Of a stretch of DNA of 64,000 nt, positions 54,207-64,000 are shown piece after piece. Numbering within the stretch: position 1 is the stretch's first letter; each line of letters starts with the position of its first letter. The DNA comes from Tulasnella sp. 424 (taxonomy: Eukaryota; Basidiomycota; Agaricomycetes; Cantharellales; Tulasnellaceae): positions 124,001-188,000 of the forward strand of contig WSUB01000072.1 in NCBI GenBank assembly GCA_019633425.1, written 5' to 3'. Below the pieces are notes generated by a model. That model was not told where the DNA came from, did not search any database, and was given only the letters and a program-made list of their open reading frames with translations. A program made the position numbers and the translations under genes.

Positions 54207-56408
54207 ATGTCTCCTTCCAACGCAACAGGCTCCGTCTTGCAATATACACCCCTCGACGAGATCCCTAAGGTGATCGTAGGCTCCCAGAGTGACCAACCCG
54301 AGCTCACCATCGACACTTAGATTCGAGAACACCTGAAAGCGACGTTTAATTCCGGTCGCCTTCGACCTCTCGATTATCGAAAGCAGCAACTGCTGCGCCT
54401 CGTACACTTGCTTGACGTCAGTGACCTAGTCTATCCCTCCTTCTGACCAGCGCCTAACGTTCGATTGTTGCAGAGCAATGCTGCTCGCTTTGAAGAAGCC
54501 CTGAAGCTTGACCTTGGGCGCCACGCGCTCGAGACAACTTTCACCGATTTGAACGGTCTCATCGCGGACTTGATGTACCTGTATGACAACTTTGAGGTGT
54601 GGGCGAAGCCCCAAAAGCCGGCGTTCAACCTCAAATTTTGGGCGTTTAGCCCAGTCGTAAGGAAAGTACCAAAGGGTGTTGTCCTTGTTATAGGCCCTTC
54701 TAACGTGAGTCCTCGCCCAGTTGGGTAGCTTACCCTTTGCTAACGACTGTTCTTTCGCTGGATAGTACCCTCTAATTTCTACGCTATGTTTCCTCGTGAG
54801 ACTTGACTCTAATCTCATCTTTTGCAGATCGCTGATTTTTTTCCTGTGAATAATCCATGCAGGGAGCAGCAATCGTAGCAGGGAACGCCTGCGTCGTCAA
54901 GATGTCCGAGCTCACACCAAACACATCAGCTACTCTCACAGAACTACTTCCCAATTACCTCGACCAAGACCTTTTCCGAATCGTGAACGGAAGCATACCA
55001 GAAATCACTGCCGTACTCCAGCTTCAGTGGGATCACAGTGTGTTGCAAACTCGAATGAATCTATATCTTCTTCTTGATCTTGCTGACGGTTATTGTTGTG
55101 CATATTAATAGTTGTGTTTACCGGAAGCCCTGCGGTCGGTCGGATCGTTGCTGCTGCCGCGGCGAAGCACTTGACGCCGACTACCCTCGAGTTGGGAGGT
55201 CAAAACCCAGTCTTCTGTGATCCAAAGGTGGACATGTACTTGACTGCGAGGCGTTTGGTAAACACCAGTTCATTCACTCAGATCGTCTCTCAAGACTAGT
55301 TCCACTCACCAGCTCCCTCGAACCTTGCTTCGTTCGGTCGGTATTCATAGCTCTGCTCCAAGGCCCTCAACGCCGGTCAAACCTGCACCACTGTCAACCA
55401 CATCTTCGTTCCATACGAAGCACAAGACGCCCTCGCTGAGGCTTTTGTCAAGGTTTACAAGGAGTTTTACCCAGAGGGACCGGAGAAGGCAGCCATCTCG
55501 ACGTTGGTGACGGATGTCGCGTATAAGAGGGTGAAAGGACTTTTGGAGAAGACGAAAGGGGAGGTGGTTTGCGGTGGACAGTATGATGAGGGGAGGAGAT
55601 TCATTGCGCCAACGGTGTTAAAGAACGTGGCGCTGGATGATGCTGTTATGGCAAGGTAGGGGTTATTGATAACAATGATACTTGGAGGATGCGATACTGA
55701 CGTCCTGTTCATCAGCGAGCTCTTTGGACCTATCCTTCCCATCGTACCCATCAAGGTACGTAGGTCCCAATCGTGCGCGCCGGTGAACTGAAATCTTTCC
55801 TTCTGTCTAGAACTTCCAAGAGGCTCTGGACTGGACAAACGCTCACGGTCACCCATTATCAGCCTACGTGTTTACCGATGATCCCAAGTTCAAGGAATAT
55901 AGTAAATCCTCTTGGCATTCCTCAATTGACTAATAAATTGCTGACATTTTGCCTTGTCATTTCCTGTGAACAGTCTTCGAGAATACCCAGTCCGGCCAGT
56001 TTGTGGTGAACGATACAAACGTCCAAGCTGCGATCCAGACTCTCCCCTTCGGTGGTGTCGGGGAATCTGGTAGTACGTGCATCTTTTGATGTTTGTGCGC
56101 GCCGAAACCTAAAGCCTGAGGGCCTTCGCTTGTTTCAGACGGAATGGTCAAAGGGCAGTACAGCTTCGACACCCTATCCCACTTCCGAGCCACTTGCGAG
56201 TCTCCCCGGTTCGTGGATATGATTATGGGTTGGAGGTTCCCTCCGTACACCGTAAGTCGCGAGATGATACCCCTCTGTGCGAGCAGTATTAATTATATAC
56301 TTCGGTTTATAGGATGCAAAGGTCAAGCAAGCCTCTGCGCTCAAGCCGAGCATTCCGCCTCTGAATCCTGGCTGGGGTAGTTACTTGAGGAGTTGGATGC
56401 CGTTCTGA
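54207..56408 (+). CDS. ALDH3-type aldehyde dehydrogenase, copy 3
   Basis: Twelve exons (54207-54269, 54321-54416, 54474-54704, 54766-54795, 54863-55037, 55112-55257, 55351-55655, 55716-55755, 55811-55901, 55974-56072, 56139-56251, 56313-56408), all GT-AG and in phase, give 494 residues. General-base Glu225 (LELGG) and nucleophile Cys259 (NAGQTC) are 34 residues apart, as in the ALDH superfamily. Other motifs are PKGVVLVIGPSN, FTGSPAVGRIVA and LPFGGVGESG. No N-terminal targeting signal or C-terminal membrane helix is obvious. Best-preserved copy. A role in fatty or aromatic aldehyde oxidation is inferred from the family. Confidence 0.88.
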
Positions 56409-57179
56409 GTAGACGATAGGTTTGGGTGACCGGCGCTGCTGGCGGTTGTTCACATAGGACATATATGTACATATGCTTTCGGTTGTGCTCCAAGTCTGAT
56501 CGAGGTTGGGTGTGGCTCGGGAAGGAAATCCCAACTTGAGGCCGATAGGTCTACGCGGAAAATACTGAAGTGCAGCAATCAAGTATCCTTCTGGGTGACC
56601 TCCAAAAACGTCCAGAGCCACGTGGGTAAAGGCTTTGGCTTCCAAAAAAGCGTATGAAGATAGGGGGACCTCCACTTCATTGATATGGATGGGCTTCGCA
56701 GCGAACGATTTTGCTTCGGTGATACAGCTTACAAATTGACCTCCAAGACCGAATTGGTACATGAGACGCCTACATCTACAGCGGCTTCACAAAGTAAGAT
56801 GTCGGGCAGCGTTCGAGTCAAAGTCAGAGGGAACGTTTTTTCCAGAAGCAGCTCTTTGGATCTGCGAGGTGATGATTCGCTAGTTCAAATGGCGACGAGT
56901 CGTTATGGCAAAACGTCAAGGAAAAAAACGGCCACATGCATTTGTGGCTTGTAGTTAGCTTTCGAATAGAGGCTTAGGTTGGCAGAACGTTTCATCTATA
57001 GAGAAAGCGTGCAATAGCGTCATGGGTGAACGAAAGAGCGCGCGTTAACGAGGACTGAGAACAAGGACCCCGGAATCAGAGATTTTGCTTTCGACTGGGG
57101 ACCTCCCAGCTTCCTTCCATCCACATTCCCCCCTTCCCCCCATCACAACCACCCGTACACCCACTTCTCCAAAAACACC
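56409..57179. other. Intergenic between ALDH copy 3 and the phosphoesterase gene
   Basis: Left 280 bp are duplicated at 52661-52960. The remainder (56690-57180) is unique, ending in a C-rich 5' leader directly before the ATG at 57180. No gene is supported. Confidence 0.5.
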
Positions 57180-59882
57180 ATGGCGATCGGTCCATCTACC
57201 TCAGCTCGCGCAGGTCCTTCACCCCAACCTCCCATTCGTCATGCGAACAGGGTATTCGACGGGCCCTCCGGACGGATCCTTTGTGTGGCAGATATTCGCG
57301 GCCAACACACGCAACTAAACCAGCTCGCTCAAGAGGCTAATGCACGCGCTATCATCCATACGGGAGACTTTGGGTTCTTCGGTGAGTGGGAACCGCTGGG
57401 ATTTTGGGTTTTTTTTCGCTGTTGCTCTTGGAGGGGTGATACGGCGAAAAAAAAAGTTGGGACGGCGTATCACTGAGCTGATCGGTGGTGTTGTGTTTTT
57501 TGATTAACAGAACCATCCAGTTTTGAGAGCAACAACATCAGCGAACGGTGAGGATTCTTGTGCTTTTCTGGGAGTATGACGAGGCGCTGGAATTTACCGA
57601 TTCTTCTAATTTCTAGGACCCTGCGGCATTTGTTGACTTACTCGCCTCTCATCCCCACCGACCAGCGCGAGCGGTTGGCATCAAAAGACACGCCCATTGA
57701 CACTATCCGCAACACCGTTCGCACCACTCCAACGTATCTCTCAGAGTTCCCGCTACTACTCTCTGGGAAGCTAAAGCTCTCCGTTCCGGTCTACACCATT
57801 TGGGGCGCTTGCGAAGACGTCTCGGTCCTCGAAAAGTTGAGGGCTGGAGAGTACGACATCGAGAACCTTTACGTCATCGATGAGGCCACTTCGCGTACAT
57901 TGGAGATCGGCGGGGTCAAGCTGAGGTTGTTGGGACTCGGTGGTGCATATGTGCCGCACAAGCTGTTCGACAATGGAGACGGTCATGCCACCATCGCTGG
58001 TGGTCAAGGCACCATGTGGACGACGGCGCTGCAGATAGGAGAGCTCGTGGATACGGCTCAGAAGACGTACGACCAGACGGAGACTCGGCTGTTCGTCAGC
58101 CATGCCAGTCCTGGAAGGGAGGGTCTACTCGCGCAATTGGGCACCACTCTCAAGGCAGACCTGACGATCTCTGCGGCGCTGCACTTCCGCTATGCGACTA
58201 GCTGGAACGAATTCAGCGTGCAGCAAGACGCGGATGCATATCGTGCCAAGCTGGACAAGGGCAAGAATGCGTTTGACGAGGTTTGGAGGACCGTAAAATC
58301 GCAGGTGGAACCTGCTGTCGAGTGAGTGGTGAAGGATCTGGGTTCACTAAGCCGCCTTGCTGACATTCATGATCCACTCGATAGTGAGAACCAGAAAATC
58401 CTCTTGGAAAAGGCGCTCTCGCTCATTACTAAGCCTCCATCAACAAATACTCCGGCCGCTGAAGATGCCCAATGGAAGAACACCTGGAATTGGAACCTCT
58501 GCGACGCCGCTTTTGGATATTTGGTACTGGATATTCGAGAAGGACGCGTCAGTGCTGAGTTGAAGAGTCAAGGTGAGGATCGGCCTCGTCACATACCACG
58601 CGAGCTAGTGCATTAAGTTGTCTTTGTCCTCAGGATTCAACTACGCGTACCGACGCGCGGCTCCCGCTACGACCAACAACGCCTCTGCTTCCACACCCGC
58701 AAGTGCTTTGAACCGCCTCCCATCCGCTTCGCCCGCTCCTCAGGGATCACCGGCCCTAGCGTCCGCTGCCCCCTTGGCCCCTCCAGCTGCACACGCACCT
58801 ATCAACGGAGTTGCCCTGGCTTCAGCTGAGCCCTCCCCATCACCAACCCCAGCTCCGCCCGCTGAACCCGCTCCAGCTCATTCGACTAACGGTGTCAACG
58901 GCACCGCCCCGGAAAACCTGACCAGCCCTAAGCAAACCCACAAGAAGAAGTTGTCCAACGCTGAGAAACGCGAACGGAAGGCGGAGAAGGAAAAGGCCAA
59001 CGCCGCCGGTGGAAGCGAAGCTGAACGGTCGGGTAGTAAGCCGGCCTCTCCAGTTCCGGCATCAGCTTCTCCCGTGCCCAAATCACAGCAGGCGCAGTCA
59101 GGGAAGAACGCCAGGGGCACGCCAAAGAGCAACGCTAGCCCCGCTTTGTCCGCGGATCCTGCTTTGGCGGATTCCGACGGTGCTGTCACTTCGCCGCTTG
59201 TCCGTGATACGGCCGCCCTCGGTGGAGCCAAGAGCCCAGTTCCTAGCGCGAGGAGGCCTGCCAGGCACCCTTGGACGTTGTTCGTGAACAAGTTGCCTGT
59301 ACCGGTGTCGGAGGATGAGTTGAGGGATGTATTTGGGGATCACAAGGCTAACGTACTTTTTTTCGAGTCTGAGCGACTGGGGTGTTATGCTAAATCTGAA
59401 TGGTTGCGTTTTGTTCTAGATTACTCTCGTCAAGCTGATGTTTACCGGGAACGGTGCGCTCAGGGCGCAGAGGCCCACAGCGTTTGTTGAATTCAAGGAT
59501 GAGGAGAGTATGAATGTGGCGTTGGGCAATAACTCTGGGGTAAGCGATGATTGACAAAAGGGAAAGGGTTTATTTTCTGATTTGTTGGTTTGTTTGTTTT
59601 CACTCCCTGCAGAGAATCAAGGACAGGCACATTGGAATCCAGATCGCCGAGAACCGTGGCGGCGGGGAGGATCCCAACGCCAGCAGCGATACCGGTGCCG
59701 GTTCGGACGCAGCAAACGGGCATTCTAGAGGTCCTGGAAACTCGAGGGGCGGACGAGGAGGACGAGGCCGCGGTGGCGGGGCTCTCTTCACGCAGGCGAT
59801 CGGACGGTCGTTGGGCCAACAGGGCTCAGGACCTCGAAGGTCTTCCGGTACTGGAGGGAACGACTCGAAGGCATCAGCTTAG
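57180..59882 (+). CDS. Calcineurin-like phosphoesterase (DUF2433-type) with C-terminal RRM
   Basis: Exons 57180-57381, 57511-57547, 57617-58321, 58385-58572, 58634-59352, 59420-59539 and 59613-59882 give 746 residues in one frame. The N-terminal half is a metallophosphoesterase-like fold: [59 protein letters not shown], and the family end [17 protein letters not shown]. Then come about 200 Ala/Pro/Ser-rich residues with a Lys-rich patch ([18 protein letters not shown]). An RRM-like domain follows ([20 protein letters not shown] ... [16 protein letters not shown]) and an RGG-rich tail ([14 protein letters not shown]). The phosphatase substrate is unknown; RNA binding is inferred from the RRM and RGG tail. 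Confidence 0.85.
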
Positions 59883-60271
59883 AGAGAGAAAAGGGATTTA
59901 GAGGGCTCTGGGATTTAAATCATCCTACACGATTATGCTTATGATGTTTCACGCTTACTTGACGGGAAAAACGCTGTTAAACCTCTCCTCCCCCCGCATC
60001 CCCCCAATCCTGCTTTGCTTTCGTTCTATATCGTTCTCTGCCATGCATACTTTTAGGATCTTTCAGTTGATGTTGGTTTATATTTTACGATAGCCACTTG
60101 TTCTACTTTTGATACATACAATTTTCGATACCCTTCACTGAATCTGGGCAATGTGATGTGATAATAGCCAGTGTTGCCGGATAACCCGCGCATGGACCAA
60201 ATTTCACTGGAGGCTTAATTTCTTTCCTTCCACCTCTCTCTCGGATTTCTCGACGACTTTCTGGCTAGAGT
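59883..60271. other. 3' UTR and short intergenic
   Basis: T-rich, with no open frame of note. It holds the 3' end of the phosphoesterase-RRM transcript and the promoter of the next small gene. Confidence 0.5.
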
Positions 60272-60709
60272 ATGGCGAAAAGCTTGAAGAAGACAATCAG
60301 GACAGTGTCCAACAAGTCGTCGAGTCGTCCCAACACCACGAAACTCCCTGCGGAAGCGAAGGCGCAACACGCGGCCAAGAAAAACAACTTGCTCGGAACA
60401 CGGTCGAACGGAGGCCGATCGGCGCCAGCCCGAACCTCGAAGAACACTCGGAATGAAGAGAAGAGGGAAGAGTTGAACGCGGAGGATAATATGTCAGCGC
60501 TGTATGCGAACTTTACGGTACGCATGACCTCTAATCCGTCGAAAAGAACGGATCTAACACTCGATTTTGCCTTGCTTAATTCCTAGGCAAAATCTGATGA
60601 AAGCACTGTGACAGCTCCAGATAACGTCCCAGTGTTGCCTACCCGCGAGGCTACTGAGCGAGCTGTTGATGAGGCGGCGGATGCGCTGGCTGTCTTTGGT
60701 ACAGCGTAG
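60272..60709 (+). CDS. Small basic hypothetical protein
   Basis: Two exons (60272-60517 and 60587-60709) give 122 residues. The first half is highly basic (MAKSLKKTIRTVSNKSSSRP, AKAQHAAKKNNLLGTRSNGG), followed by an acidic/helical part (NEEKREELNAEDNMSALYANF) and a second exon with an Ala/Glu-rich helix (REATERAVDEAADALAVFG). Intron borders are GTACGC...TCCTAG. Compact start and stop and a clean splice support a real gene. The composition suggests a nuclear or ribosome-associated protein, but no family was recognised. Confidence 0.6.
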
Positions 60710-61395
60710 AGAGTCAAAATCCGATGGATGAAGAAGGTCTTTCTGCGGTACGTTGTTTTGTTACGTAACGCTTCTAGCTGTGCTGACCGTTTCTTCGCAG
60801 ATGACTAGGCCACGGAGTGAAGGTTTCCGATGGGGGGCACATGAGCGAACGTCGATTTCAGGACGTTTGCATCGAGACTAGAAATGCGAAAAACACCCGT
60901 AATTACCTCACCTTACAATCAAGACCAAGGTGGCCCTCACCTCTCGGCGTCCTCGGTCGTTCGGTGTGGAGTTGCTGCCGAGGCCAAACGTTCCCGCCCA
61001 TACGCACGGGATCATACGCACTTATACAAGTCGAATTCGTTGAATAATGGAATTACTTGAAAAGATTGCGTTTATAGAGGCCAATTTGCGTGCAGAAGTA
61101 CGTCTCCGGTGCACGGTGCGTCATGAATCCCGAACACGTCGTGGGAAGTCGCGATCGGTGTGACGCAGCAGAGAAGAAACCCAGACTGTTCCTCTGTGTC
61201 AAGTTGCCAGTCCACAGCTAAATACCACCAACTGCTCTCTTGTTGGTCACGTCCTTAATCCTCTCCTCTCCTCCTCTCAAGCACTCAACCTCAAATACTC
61301 CCTCCCTTTCCCGTCTTCCCGTCCTCCACCGTCTGTCGACGTCCCTCGTGGTTCTTTCCTTCTCCGACACCGCACTCGACGCCCGCTCTCCAGTG
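60710..61395. promoter_or_regulatory. Intergenic and CT-rich leader of the kinase gene
   Basis: From about 61240 the sequence is a pyrimidine-rich leader (CTCTCCTCTCCTCCTCTC) typical of fungal 5' regions. The kinase frame stays open upstream of 61396, so an earlier start near 61240 cannot be excluded. No other gene was seen. Confidence 0.5.
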
Positions 61396-64000
61396 ATGGA
61401 CAAATCCTACAACTCACCACCCAAAGTCGCTCAAAGAGGTCGGGGCAATGGCCAAACTCGCTACGAAAAGGAGGTTGCAGCAAGTGGGGGCAAGGTCGAC
61501 ACTCATGGAGACCCCCCAAGCTTGGGACCTTGGGTGCTTGGCGATACGATAGGCAAAGGATCGAGCGGTGAGCACCACTTCTTTCATTCAATCTCTCCCA
61601 TCGTATCATTTCTCGAGCTCCGCGTTCCTAATTCCACTTCTGACCAAACCTCTTTTTCTTCCGACCCTACTCGCCCTTGCGCCCGGTGTCGCCGCACCCC
61701 ACCCCCAGGTCGCGTCCGTCTCGCTCGACACAACCAAACCGGCAAGCTCGCAGCCGTCAAGATCATCCCCAAGAACATCATGTTCTCGTCCCGCATGTCA
61801 ATATCCAACGCAAGCGCAAAACACGAAAAGCTCATGCTCGGCATCCGACGCGAAATCGTCATCATGAAATTAATCGACCACCCAAATATCATGAGCTTAT
61901 ACGACGTTTTTGAAGCCGACAACGAACTCTACCTCCTCCTCGAGTACATCGAGGGTGGGGAGCTCTTTGACTTCCTCGTCTCGAAGGGTCGGCTCGCACC
62001 TCCCGAAGCGCTCAAGTACTTCCGCGAAATCATCTACGGCGTGGATTACTGCCACCGATTCAACATCGCACATCGAGACCTCAAGCCCGAGAACCTCCTC
62101 CTCGACTCGCACAAAAACATCAAGATCGCCGACTTTGGCATGGCAGCTATGGAAATCGCCAACGGCATGCTCGAGACCAGCTGTGGTTCGCCCCACTACG
62201 CGTCCCCCGAGATCGTCGCAGGCAAAGCGTACCATGGCTCAGCCTCCGACATCTGGTCCTGTGGTGTCGTTCTCTTCGCGCTGCTGGTCGGTCGCTTGCC
62301 CTTTGACGATCCCAATATGCGCGTGCTCCTTCAAAAAGTCCGAGCGGGTCGCTTTGAGATCCCCTCTTACATCCCTGCCGACGCCAAGGATCTGCTTCGG
62401 AAGATGTTGGTCGTGGACCCCGAGTATCGCATAACGGTGAGTCTGGGCCAGAGACGTTGTTTGTGGTGAAACCTGTGCTGACCCTGTTTACCAGATGCCT
62501 GACATCATCAAGCATCCATTCTTCTGCAACCCGTCTGTTCCCCGCCCTCGCACTATCGTAGAACCACCATCTCTTGACGAGATTGCAAGGACCATCCCCG
62601 CTGAGAACGATATCGACGCCGTCTGTCTCGCCAACCTTACCATCCTTTGGCACGGCACATCGGAGAAGAAGATCGTCAACGCGCTGACCTGCGCAGAGTA
62701 CGTCCAAAAACGCCTGAGCTGCTCGACGGACCCCTGCTGACGCGTGATTTGGAAACAGAGTCAATTGGGAAAAGGCCTACTACTTCCTCTTAGCCAAGTA
62801 CCAGCAAAAAGTCATGGAAGAGTACGGCGAAGGTTATTCGTTCGGCTTCCAAAGCGGGCGTTGGAGTCCCCCAGCGTACCTCATCAGGGATCAAATCGCC
62901 GAGAACGAGCGCCGTCGAGAAGAAAAAGTTGCTCGACAAGCTGCACGCGATGCAGCTGCAGCGTTCCACCGGCCTCGCCGAGAAACGGACCCTCTCGACT
63001 TGAGACTTCCTACGACACCAGGAGCGACGAGACGCCACGCCCGCCCGAGCTTCGCTGCTTCACCTGAACGAGGTCCGGGTCTCCCGCACATCGTCGCGAC
63101 TCGCGAAGCCCCGCCCACTCCTTCTCCTACGAAACGCTCCGCCGGTCGTTCTCATTCCCGTCCTCGTCCCAGCTCAATTATAAGCGGACCGCGCCCTCCT
63201 GTCGTTCAAAACCCAACAGCCTCTTCCGCCGCTTCCGCCGCTCCTGCTTCCAACGAAGAACGGGACCGAAGGCGAATGCCGCCTCCCCCATCCCCCGCTC
63301 GTCGTTCCACAGCTCCAACTCGGACGGGTAGTAGCGAACACCGACCATCTGCTTCTTCCCAAGCTCCGCCAGTCCCTGCCGCCGCCGCCCCTTCGTCGGC
63401 TTCGACTACGGCGAGAGCTATGGAATCGACGAACGCGGAGATCGTTCGTGCGAGGTTTGGGTTTGGTAATCCTGAGAGGGCGGAGGCTTTTGCTGCTGCT
63501 ACTTCTGCTTCTAATGCAGGAAGTGGGGGTCCGGGGAGCTCTGTGGCACCGCCATTGGGGAAGACGGACTCGTCAGGTGGGAGGCACGCTCCTCCTCCGG
63601 CGCCATCCCCTCAGGGCCTCGGTCTCAACTTCCCTACTTCCGGAGAACACGCAAGTGGCGGTCCACCTCCATCTCCACGCTCTACCAGGTCCTCGACACT
63701 TCCAGCTGGTTCTGCGTCGGGCACTCCTCCCGCCATTCAAGCTCCGCTCGTCGACAACCCAGACTTGCAAAAATTCTTCATCGAGGTGGCTGGAGTTATC
63801 AACACTCTGTCGTCCCCCGGATCCACGGCACCCAATACACCTGCCACCAACGGCTCGTTGTTCGCTCAGCAGGCGTATGGTGGAGCGCCGATGAGGGCTA
63901 ATTCGTCGACTGGGAGTGAGGGTTACGCGGAGTCATCGACGCCGTCGAAGAGGATGCAGCAGCAACAGCAGCAGCAGTCGCAACCGTTAAGTCGGCGGGC
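61396..64000 (+). CDS. Gin4/Hsl1/Cdr2-type serine/threonine kinase, 5' part
   Basis: A Nim1-related kinase of the septin/morphogenesis checkpoint group that usually acts at the bud neck or septum. Exons 61396-61567, 61709-62436, 62495-62697 and 62759 onward; it runs off the window. The kinase domain starts LGPWVLGDTIGKGSSGRVRL (Gly loop), then AAVKII (Lys), HRDLKPENLLLD, DFGMA, and the activation segment ETSCGSPHYASPEIVAGKAY. After the domain come LTILWHGTSEKKIVNAL and NWEKAYYFLLAKYQQKVMEE, typical of the Gin4 branch. A long Pro/Ser/Arg-rich disordered region follows (for example PPPPSPARRSTAPTRTGS) with a short Gln run near 63955. Chosen start MDKSYNSPPKVAQRG. Confidence 0.85.

Noticed and set aside
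58878..59291. 137-codon minus-strand frame
   Set aside because: Antisense to the Ala/Pro-rich linker of the phosphoesterase-RRM gene; an effect of GC-rich codon bias.
61897..62764. Minus-strand frames of 112 and 205 codons
   Set aside because: Antisense shadows of the kinase domain, which has clear family motifs on the plus strand.

Overview
The window is genomic DNA of a filamentous basidiomycete, most likely an agaricomycete. Genes are cut by many short (about 50-75 nt) GT-AG introns, intergenic spacers are short at both ends, and F-box/LRR and C2H2 zinc-finger families are expanded. All gene models were spliced by eye, using consensus splice sites plus family or paralogue conservation. 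No tRNA, rRNA or CRISPR was seen.

Left flank (1-6.7 kb), conserved housekeeping genes: the 3' end of an SCY1-like (SCYL2-type) pseudokinase; PEX2 (peroxisomal RING ligase) divergent from a LOA1/Vps66-type acyltransferase over a 128-bp promoter; and RMI1 (OB-fold partner of topoisomerase III), which converges on the acyltransferase.

Centre (8-39 kb), a repeat-built accessory region. A module carrying a small three-finger zinc-finger gene and an F-box/LRR gene, with about 3 kb of conserved unexplained DNA, occurs as three tandem full units (about 12.6-21.3, 21.3-28.4 and 28.4-35.2 kb). A fourth unit (35.2-39.2 kb) lacks the F-box gene, and a diverged inverted unit lies at 8.0-11.6 kb. The five zinc-finger genes share exon lengths 36/35/126 nt and upstream sequence elements. 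F-box copies 2 and 3 are intact; copy 1 is broken by a 20-nt deletion; copy 4 sits apart and inverted at 49.8-51.7 kb. Unit 1 also holds a MITE-like element, a 345-bp insertion of unknown type and a 957-bp insertion with a Helitron-like helicase relic.

Right centre (40-57 kb): a gamma-glutamyltranspeptidase gene, then ALDH3-type aldehyde dehydrogenase copies (one pseudogene, two intact, one 3' fragment). Fragments of the 5' ends of the metallophosphoesterase gene and of the transpeptidase gene abut near 53.2 kb. This is the scar of a tandem duplication of an ancestral [GGT - ALDH - phosphoesterase] block.

Right flank (57-64 kb): a calcineurin-like phosphoesterase (DUF2433-type) protein with a C-terminal RRM, a small basic hypothetical protein, and a Gin4/Hsl1/Cdr2-type protein kinase that runs off the window. 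The zinc-finger and F-box families are the likely novel content. Whether the two proteins work together is only an inference from their repeated co-duplication.
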